Both the position numbers and the translations under genes were made by a program. From Panagrolaimus kolymaensis (lineage: Eukaryota; Nematoda; Chromadorea; Rhabditida; Panagrolaimidae), in contig JAJQJQ010000015.1 in NCBI GenBank assembly GCA_028622995.1, positions 2,046,001 to 2,110,000 of the forward strand: 64,000 nucleotides of DNA. The letters run 5' to 3'. This document shows, piece by piece, positions 10,301 through 27,310 of the stretch. Under the pieces are notes generated by a model. The model made no database searches and was not told the DNA's origin. It saw only the letters and a program-made list of their open reading frames with translations. Numbering within the stretch: position 1 is the first letter of the stretch; each line of letters opens with the position of its first letter.

Positions 10301-12929
10301 GCTGAAATAACTTTTACCAAACCCCATGTTTCAGAAAGAACTGAAACAACTTGGCATGTTAGTAATAATACAAGCTCAAATCATCATACTATGGAATCAC
10401 CCAAAATTACTGCAAATGGCTACACTAATGGTTATATGGTATCACAAGAATCAAATGATAATCCCCTTGGGGCTTGGCATAAAATCGAACATCCTTTTGA
10501 AACAACAGAAAAAGAATCAGTTACATCTTCTCCAACAGCCAATTATCAAAGTCAAGAACATAAAGGTACCTGGCATAAAACACATGTAAATCAGCCAACA
10601 CGTTCTCTTGTACTTGAAAGAATGCAAGAATTTTCTCCAACACGAATTCCAAAGCCATTAACAAATTCACCAACTACTCCATCCAAACCGTTAACCCCTG
10701 AGTCACCAAAATATGGAGTTTTTAATGGAGAAACAAAAATGACTCTACCAAAACCTTCTCCTCGAACTTATGGAGCCACAACAACCGTATTTAGTACAGG
10801 TTATTCACCTCAACCATTGCCTCAAGCAAAGCATCATCATTTTATTGCAGCAAAGCCTGCTTCACATAACACTTTTATGACTTCTTACACAACTACAAAA
10901 AATAATGTATCGACTCCAGAATCAATCAAATCTCCTCCAAGAACTCCTGGAACAACCGAAAAAGTTACATGGCGTCGAACCCATGGAAATCAATATGTTC
11001 GTGAAATGAGCACAAACTTTAACAGCTAATTCATTTCCTTTTAACTAAAGCTAAAAATCTGCAACAATTATTTTGCAAACTCACTCCAAATTATTGTTTT
11101 ATTTAAATTGTAGTTTAACAAAATAAATATTTATCCTAGCTTTCCCACAGGAAAAGAGTTAATCCGAAAATTAATTACTCTTTCTGTCATATTTTAAGAT
11201 TTAATTGCCGTATCGAAGATCGTAAAAAAATTTTGTTGATTTTTTAAGATGAAAAATGAGGTTATGCAACGATAAGGACTTGACCTCAGCTTCCGGACGA
11301 ATGACATTCAAGTAACCTGTTGCGCGGAAATGGCCACCTATTGAGAAAAAAAAGAGTTATGAGGATAACTATTGTTTCAACAAAAAGGAAGATTAAATTG
11401 CTCCAAAAATAAGTAACTGTATACAATAAAAACCAGAAGACATCGCAGAAAGAGAAAACTTAATTTCAAGTGTTTAGGTTGGAAACGAAAACATAACACT
11501 TCAACATCCTTCCAAACATTTTGTAAAACCCATAATCAAGATTCCAAATTAAAAACTTACTGTAAATGTTGTTGTATTTGATGAAAATAAAAGTAGCATC
11601 AGGATGATCAACAATTGGCGTTATTTGACCTTCTTCTTCCATATCACTCAAAAGAGGAACAAATTTATCAATCACAGACATGTCAATATCTCCACGATAA
11701 TTGCGAGATATTATCGGCTAAAAAAAGAAAAAACATTAATGTGAAGAAAAATTTATTATTATTTATTCGAGATTTTGCTTCAAATTCAACTTTTAAAATA
11801 AAGAAAAAAATTATATTGGCACAGAATTAAAGCATGAGATTCAATTAATTTGTGAATTACAAAAGACAAATAACAAAGCTAGGTTTAAAACAATAATAAT
11901 TAAAAAAAGGTAAGCTACAAAAAAAATATACAGTCTATGTTATTCAAGGACAAACTTTAAAAAAAATTTAACATTAAATTTAGGACATCCAATTAACCCC
12001 CACAGAATTACCGTGACAAATATTTTCTGCATTAGCATTCTTCTCGGCTAAAGCATGTTTTAATTCCTCTATCACTAATTCCAATCTCTTCTTTTCAGCT
12101 TCTAAGGTCTCAACTTTCCGCTTCAACTCTTCTTCGCGATTCTTCCGCTTTTTTCTGCTAGCTTGGGCAGCCATATTGTTTCGCTCTCGTCTTGCCTTGG
12201 ATTTTTTTTCTTCTTCAGGAGATATGAAATTTTTAGAATGCTTAGTAATAGAATGAATTGCAGGTTTATCCGAAATAAAATGAGAAGTAGGAATAGCAGC
12301 TTGGTCTTCTAATTTCAAATAATCGAATGATGGATGATGCTGTTGGAATGAATAAGGATTATAAAAAGATTGTTGATTTTCGATTTGGTTGAAAAAATCA
12401 TGAGTAATCGAAGGAAATTGAAAAGGTTGCGTATTTGAAGAAATAAAATGACCAGGAGGTAATGAACTTTGATGCAACATACTTTTTGCCTTTAGGGAAA
12501 TATAAAACAAAAGCAATATGAATTTTGACACCTTTTGAAACAAAATTATATTAGACAAGCTTATTACGCAAGAAATCCACAAACAATCCCTTTCTTTCAA
12601 AAACAAAAATGGCAGGTGCTTTATGCCGTAGCACGCCTCTTAGAGGTCATAAAAACGATCTTCCAAAAGATAAACAGTAGCCAACGCCCGCCTACTGTGA
12701 AGAGAGGAAAAGAATGGGTCAAGCTATGGCTGACCAGAGATAGAGTGTAAAAAATGGATAAAAACACCTGGTTGAGTTTTTACGATAATTATAGATTCAA
12801 AACAATGTAATAAAAAGTTAAACTTGAAGCAAAAAATCGAATAAAATGTAATTATGAATATACAAAAAAATAAAAATGCAAACCAACCTTTCCTTTTAAG
12901 TCGAGAATAAATAGTGCAGAACATGCCAT
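7392..12929 (-). CDS. unc-101: AP-1 clathrin adaptor complex medium (mu) chain
   Basis: Seven exons on the minus strand: 12929-12888, 11717-11561, 8791-8630, 8556-8251, 8106-7880, 7831-7547 and 7490-7392, giving 425 aa, the normal length for mu1. AP-1 mu recognises YxxPhi sorting signals in cargo at the trans-Golgi network and endosomes. The tiny first exon encodes MACSALFILDLKGK and joins in phase to PIISRNYRGDIDM. Exon 3 carries EEESVRDNFVIIYELLDEMM, exon 4 APRPPMAVTNAVSWR and ASANGTVLQSEIVGSVKMR, exon 5 KFHQCVRLSRFENDRTISF and exon 7 SGYQALPWVRYITQNGDYQ. This wording separates it from AP-2 mu. C. elegans has two AP-1 mu genes, unc-101 and apm-1; I lean to unc-101 but cannot separate them firmly. 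Two other genes lie inside introns 1 and 2. An acceptor at 12966-12965 is a likely leader site. Confidence 0.93.
8792..9754. other. Part of AP-1 mu intron 2; upstream region of the nested gene
   Basis: AT-rich, no credible coding segment. Probably carries the promoter of the plus-strand gene at 9755. An acceptor at 9729-9730 (TTTTTAG) lies 24 bases before its ATG. Confidence 0.5.
9755..11029 (+). CDS. Orphan 424-aa protein nested antisense in an AP-1 mu intron
   Basis: Single exon running against the host gene, wholly inside AP-1 mu intron 2 (8792-11560). I do not recognise the protein. The N-terminal 110 residues are acidic and more ordered (for example KPLSKTFYDSLKEVTIDAEI and YTVVKWEGIEGG). 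The rest is rich in Ser, Thr, Pro, Asn and His. A short Trp motif recurs: TTWHVSNN, GAWHKIEH, GTWHKTHVNQP and, near the C-terminus, VTWRRTHGNQYVREM, the last two sharing TH-x-NQ. There is no signal peptide or membrane segment. Support for a real gene: a long intact frame with an acceptor just upstream (9729-9730) and AATAAA at 11122-11127, about 90 bases after the stop. It could be a cytoskeletal or muscle-type scaffold protein, but that is a guess. Confidence 0.8.
   Translation: MVATTYHYDNDAYEAYQNNAKMNDIFEQTVIIDKPLSKTFYDSLKEVTIDAEIIIGRRGVIEEIVPLEQWESVISDTFPETQDEDWVIEPEETIYTVVKWEGIEGGEKHIVENKQWKEVSHSPAIHTKYHVSPLDEFDGGNSETKFTFPIEENQIEDSQSKYTTTYHNESQHNTVQKENSNRAEITFTKPHVSERTETTWHVSNNTSSNHHTMESPKITANGYTNGYMVSQESNDNPLGAWHKIEHPFETTEKESVTSSPTANYQSQEHKGTWHKTHVNQPTRSLVLERMQEFSPTRIPKPLTNSPTTPSKPLTPESPKYGVFNGETKMTLPKPSPRTYGATTTVFSTGYSPQPLPQAKHHHFIAAKPASHNTFMTSYTTTKNNVSTPESIKSPPRTPGTTEKVTWRRTHGNQYVREMSTNFNS
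11030..11560. other. 3' UTR of the nested orphan gene and AP-1 mu intron
   Basis: Carries the AATAAA at 11122-11127. The remainder is ordinary AT-rich intron with no further coding segment. Confidence 0.5.
11980..12480 (-). CDS. bZIP transcription factor nested in AP-1 mu intron 1
   Basis: Single exon of 166 aa on the same strand as the host gene, inside its first intron (11718-12887). The C-terminal half is a classical bZIP domain. The basic region RRERNNMAAQASRKKRKNR has the N-x2-AA-x2-SR signature that contacts DNA. It is followed by four heptad leucines (EEL, ETL, KRL, EEL) forming a zipper, so it should bind DNA as a dimer in the nucleus. The N-terminal about 100 residues are Gln/Pro/Phe-rich, typical of an activation region. 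I chose the ATG at 12480 because an acceptor-like CCCTAAAG ends 9 bases before it and the open frame further upstream reads like intron. It resembles small nematode zip-family factors; I cannot name the orthologue. Confidence 0.85.
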   Translation of the reverse strand: MLHQSSLPPGHFISSNTQPFQFPSITHDFFNQIENQQSFYNPYSFQQHHPSFDYLKLEDQAAIPTSHFISDKPAIHSITKHSKNFISPEEEKKSKARRERNNMAAQASRKKRKNREEELKRKVETLEAEKKRLELVIEELKHALAEKNANAENICHGNSVGVNWMS

Positions 12930-13587
12930 GGTTGAATATTAATGTAATAAGATGGCAAAATTACCTAAAAACGATACAATGTTAATAAGAGATTAGTCAT
13001 AATTTAAAGAAAGTGGAAACAAAATATCGCGGAAAAGAAGTTAAGGAAATAATGGTGTTGACAAATCTTAATTCGTTTTACATCGATCAATACAAATCCA
13101 AACAGCATCTGTTTGGCTTATTATAATTGCTATCAATTATAAAAACATGCTTATCTTTAACAAATAAAAAAAAGCAAATAAAAATTATGAGCAGAATGTT
13201 GATAAGATAAAAAAACATTTCAAAAAATGTTCAAAATTGCTTTCACTTTTTTTTCTTCGACGATGAAAAAAATAAATGCAAGCCATGCGAGCTTTCGCTT
13301 TGAGAATCTCCATTGTCAAGGAAACCACCACATTCGATCGACAATGTGGATTTCTTTTTTTTGTTAGTCTTTCTCGCACAAAAATGGGAAAGGATTTTGT
13401 TTCTAACTTTGGTATGTAATATTGTTTTTTCACCACATGGAAAATATTCAGACGAAGCCCTTTAATTGGATGGAAGTAACAATAGAAATAGTTAAAATTG
13501 ATATTAAACAAAGTTTTAGCTTTAAAAACAACAATTTTTTATACATTTTACAAAAAAATAACAAACAATAAAAAACAAAAAATAACA
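12930..13587. other. Intergenic region between the AP-1 mu gene and the 298-aa orphan
   Basis: AT-rich. The open frame at 13185-13511 (-) is low complexity and unsupported. No gene seen. Confidence 0.5.
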
Positions 13588-14649
13588 TTAAGCAATGTTT
13601 TGGAGGTGAGAATTGTCAACGACGAGATTCCATTCATCAGGCATTGAAGGAACAAGAAGAGTAAAAAGATATGATTTCAAACTTTTCAATTCATCAAATC
13701 CATCAACAAGCTTTGCATTTTCCTTTTCTACCATGTACTTTTGTTGCATTTCAACATCATTAAGAAACAATCTTGTGTACCGATGAAAAATTTGAAGCAT
13801 AACCTACAAATTAACAAATAAATAACCTGATATGGTATTTATAAAAGTAACATACCTTGAAATTACGATGTTTCATAAGATTGATGTAGCATTTCCATAC
13901 GTCTTTGTCATCATAATGTCTTGCAAGGTAACTTTCAATTGTTTGAATAGCATATTGATCACCAAATTTAAAAAGGTCTTGTTCTTGAAAATTAGAGACA
14001 GAAAGTTTGAAGGCTTGAGCTTTGTGGTATTCCTTTAAAATTTCAGGAGGCATTGGATGAGCTATAAAATAATGTGATAAAATTCCAACACTTATCATAG
14101 CAACTAAAATTTAACTTACAAGAATATTTTCCATAGCATTCGTATAATTCGTCCAAGCGATCATGTGGAAAAGTTAAAGAATTTTCAATAAACTTTAAAT
14201 GCTTGGTGCTTTTGAAAAGCGGTTCATACATCAAATCATCAGCATAAGGATTTTCATAACATCTTTGAAATGGGATTAACCCAGTGTTTGAAGCAATAAC
14301 ATCAAAGAAGATAAACATTCCTTTGAACAAGAAAGGAGAATAAAAATGAGATGCAGCACGACGAAAATAATCAAAATGTTCTTGATAACCATGCCAATCT
14401 TCCATTTGACTAAAATGTGTTGGAATAAACTATAGTTGTACAAATGTTAATAACAATAACTTACATTGCTCGAAAGGCCCATAATTCGGGGATAACAGTA
14501 TGATCCTTTTCAAATGCATCAAAAATTTGTTTCCTTTCTTCAGTGGTTGGAGCTTCATTGATGGCTTTCAAAAGATTTTTGACAGCACCTTGATAAGCTT
14601 CATCAAAGCTAGAAACGTTGATAATTTGATCAGGAGTTAAATTAAACAT
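13588..14649 (-). CDS. Orphan 298-aa alpha-helical protein
   Basis: Four exons: 14649-14465, 14409-14120, 14061-13856 and 13803-13588; all junctions keep phase. I do not recognise the family. The protein starts MFNLTPDQIINVSSFDEAY and contains aromatic-rich helical stretches such as YQEHFDYFRRAASHFYSPFL and ESYLARHYDDKDVWKCYINL, reminiscent of TPR/HAT-like helical repeats but without a clear repeat register. It ends in an acidic, hydrophobic segment, LLVPSMPDEWNLVVDNSHL. There is no signal peptide, so it is probably cytosolic or nuclear. The gene is transcribed away from blmp-1, and 7.7 kb separates their starts. Confidence is high that it is a gene, none for function. Confidence 0.8.
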
Positions 14650-17600
14650 ATTATTATTGAAGAAATAGACGAATTACAAAAAAAACTTTTGAAGTCGTAA
14701 ATAAACGTAAAAGTTTGATTCGAGCATTTTGCTTTTTTATGTTTGATTGCAGAATGTTGGAGTATTGTTTTTCTTTGTAAGAATCAGATTATTTTCAAAA
14801 CTTATGGAATATTTTTTAGGTCCAAAATTTAGGTTAGCTATTTATTATTTTTTTCTGTAGCTTTTTTTTAAATATAATTACATATTATCTTTTGGAAGCA
14901 ATTATTTTGTGCTTTATCTTGACTTTCATCATCGAAAATTTTGCTCATCATTTCATTTTTGATTTTATGGAAGAGTGTTTGTTGTTTTTATGGGTGCCAG
15001 CCACCCTTTCACTCTATCGCCATCCCATTCATCCTTATTTCGATGTGTAGTTGTCCTTTTTCGTCAACAATTATCCTTTCTCCTGTGTAAAATTTGAATG
15101 AGAGAGAAAAGCAATCTTTCTTTCCACCTTTTTTTCTCTCTCTCGTGTGCTTCAATGTCTCGGTGATTATAAGATGGTCACACACACATACATGACGACG
15201 CAAACACAGAAAGAAAAAATCTTTTATTTAATGGCCTTATTTGGATTTGTTTTGATCTTTTTGACACTTTAAAAAGAAAAAGAAAACTTAAATTTCTCTG
15301 ATGGTAAACAAAAGATGAAGAAGACATTTAAATCATAATAATATTATTTTAAAAAAAGGTTCATGTTGTTAGGCGAATACTACTATAAAAATAAGAGATA
15401 CTTCAACCAAGAAGAAAAACATTTTTTTATTGTTAAATTCTTTGTCGTCTCAAAAAAAAATAACTGGAGAAAAAAAGAAGAAGTAATGAGTGAAAGATTC
15501 GCTTTTATTTTATTGTTATTAAAATGCGGCTGCTGCATCCGACGAGCGGATGATTTCAATTGCTGATAAATTTAATTAAAAATTTCGTCCTTGAAACAGT
15601 TTTTTTCTCTACCTTTTTTTCTGCTTTTACTCCGAGATTTTCTTTTATATAAAAAAAAGCGAAAAGGTTGAGAGTGAGTAGCATCCATTAAAATTAGGTT
15701 GTCAAAAAGAGAAAGCCAGGTGGCAAGAAAAATGGAATTAATGAAGCAGAAGGGTTTCAAAATAGATTTTATTTTGCTATCAAACTCAAAGCGTTATTTT
15801 GATTATTTTTGTGTTTTGTTATATTGGGTTTTTATGATTATCGTATCGTTCAAAGCCTTATAACGTTAACAGCTTTAAAGTTGGAAACCTTTATAAAAAA
15901 GCTTTAAAAAATTACAGTTTGCTCTGTTTTTTATTATTATTTTTTTTCCAAATTTCAATGGGTTCTAGAAACATCTTCTTTTTATTTTCATCAATGATAT
16001 TGATATTTTTTTATTCAACACTTTGTTTAACGGTAAAAAAAGCTTTAAGAAAATTCGTTTTTTTCCTTTTAAAAAAATCATAAAAACAAACAAAAAATAA
16101 GTTTGAAAAAAGTTTTTTTTGTTAAAAGATAAAATGTATGAATAAAATATCCATTTGTGGACATTGAAAAAAAATGGAAAAGAAATAGTCTCAAACATGT
16201 ATGTATGTATGTTAGTAGTGTTATTTATTGTGGACTTTTTTTTAATTTATAAAAAAGAGGACAACAAAAATGGCCACACAGAATTTATTTTTTTGACGTA
16301 AAACTTTTTTTTTTCATTCTCTTTTTTTTACAGTTTTTTTATTCGAGTCAACTTGTGCCAGTCGTAGAACACGAGTGATGACAGTTCTTTTCTCTTTTTT
16401 TTTGGTTTGTTGGTTGATGCACCTCTCTTTTTTCCATGGTGTCCACAACCACCTTCATTCTAACTGACTCTCATCCCATCGACTCCTTTTTTTTTTTGAA
16501 TGAATGAAAGTTAAGTTAACACTCTTTTTTGATTGAAGGATTTCCTTTCAATTTTTTTTTTGTTTGAAACCATAACCAAAAAAGCTTTGATTTTGAATTA
16601 TATTTTCTGAAGAAAAAAAAAACTTTGAAGGCCAAGGTCAAAAGTTTTTTTTTAAATTGTTTTTCACTTATATTTTTTTCTTCTTCTCTATCTTTTTCGG
16701 CTTTTAAAAAAATTTTCACTAAAATAAAATACCCGTTAAAAATAATTTTCGATTTTTAGGAAAAATAATAACAAAAGAAAAAAATAAAAATAAAACTTTT
16801 GCTTCTTTGTTTTCAAAATACCTAGGGCGCCGGCGCTTGAATGGATGCTATTGCTGCCCCTGACCTCCATTTCTTCCTGCCGCGTGTGATGATGAGCGCG
16901 AAATAAGAGAGTGGAAAAATACAACAACAACAAAAATTTTTATATCCATCAAGGAAAAAAAGCAAGAGCGAAAAACCCATTTAAATCACTTTTTTTTTAC
17001 GCAATGCCCGTGAAAGTTTTTATTGATGCCTCCTTTCTGCCTGCCTGCCTCTATGGAAATGAAAAGGTGACGACGACAATGAGAAAGAAAAAGAGGTGAA
17101 AGAAGTCGAAACTGTTTTTAGACACGAGAAAGGAATAATAATAATAATAAGATGAGAAAGAAAGTGTGCCAATTTATTTTGTTTTTCACCGAATTTTTAT
17201 GATTATTTTTCAATTTTGCGCATCCTCGTCTCTTTTTTTCGAAAAACCTTTTTTCTCGTTCGCATGTTTATTGCCGTGATTTTGTTTTGTTATTGCCCTT
17301 GAAAATAAAATTTTTCAAAAGGTACCCATTTCTCTTTCTCTTTTTCTATTTCATCGGGTGGCAATAATAATTTTATTATTAGGATTTTTTTCCGAGACAA
17401 CAAACAATAAAATAAATATTTAAATTTTCTTTTATAGATATGGCTGGAAAATGTTTGTTTTCACTTATTATTTGTTTGAATTTAACTAAACGACAATTTT
17501 CATTTGAATGCATGCATGGACTTTTTTATTTATTGTTTTGATGGAAGTAGCTTTTCTGGGATGAAACCATGCTTCTAACATTGCTTATTTGGTTTAAGCA

Positions 17601-20600
17601 TTTCTTTCAATTATCGTAATAATTTCTATTTTGGGTAAATAGAAAATGGAATTAAGCAGCATTAACCAAATTTTATTCATTTTTTTTGTTGTTATAAGAC
17701 TATCGGTAAAAGGCTTTATATTTTAGATAACTTAAAAATTCGTCTAAAATTGTCGACCTGGATATTTGAGAGATATTTTTTAGTTATTTATTACTTATTG
17801 AAATATTCTATAACTTCTAGTTTATTGTTTCTACAGTACCTTTGCATCACATTTGCCAACTTTCTAATTTCCCATTTCTCGATTCTACTTCTTTTTTTTG
17901 TGATTTCCAATATTAACCTTGAAACCGAAAGAAGAAGATTCAAAATCATTCATTTTCTTCTAATGACACCATTTTTTCTCTCTCTTTCATTTTTTTAATT
18001 ATTTTTATTGCGCAACTTTCACGCCATTAGATATTTGAAATCTTCCTTATTTGTTTTTTGGTCTTCCGATATATTTTCTTTTCATTCGTATGAGTCATTG
18101 CGAAATTCTAAGAAAAACATGTGAAATCTGTAATTCTTATACGTATGATCACTAACGAATGTTTCAAATTAGCTTTCAAAAAACAAGTTGCATACTTTTC
18201 AAAAAAGAATGCATGTTTTTCAATGAAGTGGATTCATGTGATTAAAGCTGTTCCAGATTTTATTATTATTTGTTTGTTATTATTTGTGTTGTTTTTGCCT
18301 TGCTTTGTTTTGGAATTGCATGAAATATTTCTGAAATCAGTTGATTGGCCCTACCTGAAACATGTTTGAAGAAAGTGTATCGTAATTTTTTAGTTTAGAA
18401 AAATTTGTGCTTTGTCCAATTTATTTTTGAAGCAAATTTTGATTTTAAATTACTGTATTCTTTGAAGGTTCTTGACTTGAGCCTTTTTTGTTCTTTGACA
18501 CATAAGAATATTCTAACTTTACGGAACTTTAGCCTTTAACTTCTACCGTAGCCATTATTTTCAAGGTTATCTATCGTTTTCCCTATTTTCATTTTTTCCT
18601 TTTACATACACAATTCCCTTTCCTTTTGCTATTTAAAAATCGGTATAACAATTGGCTCCCAGATTTCTCAATTTCACTTTACTAAATTTTTTTAGTCTAA
18701 TATTTGACTTTCGACTTTTGGCATTACTTTTTTTCTTCTTTTTTTTGTATTTTTGCAATTTCCCCTTCTTGCAATATACAATATCTCTCAAGCTAACTAA
18801 TCGCTTTCGATACTTTCAAAAAGATTTAATGAAAGTTGAGCTTCAATGTTTTTTTAAAACAAACTCTCTCTTAATTTATTTACTCAATTGCTTTTGTAAT
18901 TGAGCTATTTTCAAAAAAACTACTCCAAGTAAAATTTTATACTTTGGCTTTCAACGATACCCTTTCTTATGGTAATAAAAAATGTCTACTGTAGTCCTTA
19001 TTTTTTTCTAGTTCCTGATCTTTGTTTTTTTCCATTTTCAAGTTTACTCCATAAATTTTCTAAAAAAAATTAAATCCAGTCATTTTTAAAAAGAAGAATT
19101 ACATTTTTTTCTTCGACATTGAGGTCAGTGAGCGATGGTGGTGGTTTTTTCAAGTTCAAAGAAGAAAAAATGGTTGTGTAATTTTAATGGATTTCCTCCA
19201 TTTTTTAAGGACAATATACTTGAGTGTTTGTTACTATTTTAAGAGCTCAAAAAAAGAAAATGGGGTTGATTCAGTTTTATGGAGTTTACAGTGTGGAAGC
19301 AAATGTTTACCTTGAACTTCCAGGTTTTAATAAAGCTATATTTTGATAATCAAATTTTAGTTTTTGCTTCTGCTTGTTGGTTGTTAGCGATAAATAAATT
19401 TGGAGTCCTAAATTGTGTTTCAGACATGAATTAAATATATTATGCTAATTATTTTTTGTAAGGTTGGTTTAGCTTATTTTACATTATTATTTTTTTCTGA
19501 CATCACAAATTCTTCTAATCTCATTTGGATGAAAGCCATCCAAAAAATGATTGATCACAAATGAAGTCCAATATTTCCTTTGATTTACTTTTACTTAGCC
19601 ATTATATATAAAATTATAACTAGTTTTTAACTTCCGTAAAAAAACTTTATCCTTCCAAAAATACCTTTATCCATTTCCATCTTCTCGCCTCTCACCTTTT
19701 AGATTTTGGATTTAATGTATTTGTTTTTCTTCTTCATCTTTTGCAATAATTTCTTGAACTTGTTCAATTTTAATGTAACAACCGGATAATAGCGATCGCA
19801 AAAAAAAAATTGAAACTTGATGTATCACTTTTTTAAAATATATCTCAAAAGAAAAAAGCGATGCGATTCCTTTTTCGGAGTGCACTTTTTTTATCGCAAA
19901 AAAATGTTTCAGTTTCCGTTTGAAGAAAAAAAAAGTTGTAAAAATTGTTGCTGCAATGGAGGGTGTCTGGTTTAGAAGCAGACGACGACAGCGATGATGA
20001 TCATGATGTGGAAGACAGAAAAGAACTGACCAACGTCCACTTTTTCTCCTCCACACTTTTTTTTTGCTGAACAATCACTTTTCTCTCTCTTTTATTTTTT
20101 CGATTTTGCAGGGATGGAGAAGTTTCTTTCATTTGATTTTGATTCTGGAATCTCTCTTTCTTTCTCTCTAGAAATGGCAAATGTTTTTCCATTTGTGCAG
20201 GCAGCAGCAACATCAAAAAACCTGTTTCAAAAAAAAGCATTTTTCGAACCACCAAAAATGGAAGCAAAGCGAAATTGTCCGAAATGGACTTGGCTCCAAC
20301 AACAACAAAAAATAGCGAATCCATTTAATATCAAAAAAAGAAAAAGAAAAAAGTTAAACAAGTATAAAACATACATATTTTTTATTTATGTTTTTTTCGA
20401 GTTTTAAATAAGGTATTATTATTTGTTAATCCAAATGATGGGAGGTTGGTTTGTTTGGGCAGTGATGGTCATTTACATTTTTTGGCAGTGTTTGTGAATG
20501 TTTTTTTTTGTCAGTGATAATGATTATTAAGTTCTTTTATGTTTTTTTATACAACCTCAGGTGAGTTTAATAAAACATTTGGTCATGGTGAGTTTTCTCG

Positions 20601-22366
20601 TATGGTAAGTCTCGTATTTAATTATAATAACTTCTAAGCTTTCGGTTAATTTTTTTTATTCTATCTTCGCATAATTCGATTAAAAAATTTTGATCATGAA
20701 AAATAGGTAATGTAACATTTGTCTTTTAAATCATAATTTTAAGTCTTATTAAAAAGCATTCTAGTTTCGCTTTACCTGAAAATTTCTCAAGCTTACATAT
20801 TCTCTCCTTTTTTATGTTTGTTTTGATTACTTTCATGTCTTTTTATTAATGTTTTTTATATAAGATTTTAGCTTCCATAATCAGTCTTAATTCTATCCAA
20901 CATTTTTGCCAAATTTTTCTAAAATATATTACCAAGAAAAAGAAAATAAGAAATGAGATTATATGGTTCTAATAAAAGCATTTTCATTTTTTTCACGCCC
21001 ATTCCAAAAAATTGAAGAAGATTCGCCTTCATTGTCATTGTTGTTGTCGTCAGAAGGATAAAAAGAAGAAACAAGCGTTTTTAACGTTTTTGATGATGGA
21101 AAAGAAAACAAGCTTTTTGCATTCGCTTTTTTTTCTTTCTCTTATTCTGACCATTACGCGCTTTAGCCATCATCCGAAGAAAAAAAGAAGAAGAGAAACC
21201 GGCTTTTTTTATGATTCGCGCAATCTCCCCTCCGGCAATCCTCCTCTTCGTTGCTTCGAATCCATTTCATCCCTCTCTCTCTTTTATATATGAATATTAT
21301 TATTATATGAACATGAGAGATTCCGTTGGATTGGAGGAGGATGAAGCAGCGACCTTGAAAAAAAGAGACAACATACATACGTAAAAAAGTTTTATGAGAG
21401 ATTTAGAAAAGGAAAGGGGAAAAAATGGAGAGTGGACACAACCAACGTGGAAAAAAAGGATAGGATTCAAAAACGTTATCGTCCAAGCAAGCTACTACGG
21501 CTGTTGCTGCTGCTACTGCGACAAAAACCGAAGGCGAAAAAAAAGAAGATGAGAGAGGAACCTTTTGTGAAACAGGACTTTGGACGCCGAATAAATATTT
21601 TTTGATTTGCTATTAATATGAAAGCACAGGAATATTCGAAGAAGAAAAGGGATAAAAAAAATCAGTATACAACGTTGCTAACTTTTTTTTCTTCTTGGTT
21701 CCAGTTAGAAGAAGTTCCATTGTCCTCGTTTTAGCTTTTGCCAAAAACTATCATTTTAGGATTGATGGTAGGAGCCCTACAATACAGACTTTTACTATTA
21801 TTTTTGTTTTTTTAATGTTTGAATTTTTATTTTTCTCCTCTGCCTTCCTTCATTTCGAAGACAATTGCTCTTCTCCTCTCCTTTTTGCCCATGACCTCGA
21901 TTACGCGATCTCTTTTGGCCGAGATTCTCTTTTAATTTTTTCGTGTTTTATTTTTTTAAAATTTTTTTTTGTGAATTTGAAGGTCAACTATTTTGCTTTC
22001 CTTTTTTTTTCAGGAACCTGGTGTTGACCTTGCTCTCCTTTCTCCCCTTTTTCTTCAACCCTTTTGATTGCCAAAGGTTCTCTTTATATATTTTTTTTCA
22101 AATATTTTTTATTTATTTCAAAGTGCAATAAGCTTTTGAAAAAATTATTTGGAACGTATGTATGTGTTTATGTAGTGATCCTTCATATTTATTTTGTTGT
22201 ATATTTCCATTCAACATTTTATTTGTAGCTATAATTATTTTCATAAATTATTAGCTTTAATCCAACAACGACCATCCCTCTTTATTTTCATCATCAACGA
22301 CAACATCTTTGTTGCTGTTCCATTAAAGAATAAGAAGAACCAATCATTACTGTAGATTGCTTTTTG
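14650..22366. other. Long non-coding region upstream of blmp-1
   Basis: 7.7 kb between two divergent starts. I see only AT-rich sequence, poly(T)/poly(A) and CT-rich tracts and short low-complexity open frames (for example 19712-20407 and 21012-21293), none with domain character. A strong splice-donor match, CTCAG/GTGAGT, at 20556-20566 and moderately GC-richer patches around 16840-16880 and 21470-21540 could mark 5' UTR exons or regulatory elements of blmp-1. A region this long is consistent with complex developmental control, which is inference. Confidence 0.55.

Positions 22367-27310
<4,944 letters not shown>

Noticed and set aside
12535..12750. 71-codon plus-strand frame in AP-1 mu intron 1
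   Set aside because: Less AT-rich than its surroundings but no recognisable product; more likely the upstream region of the bZIP gene.
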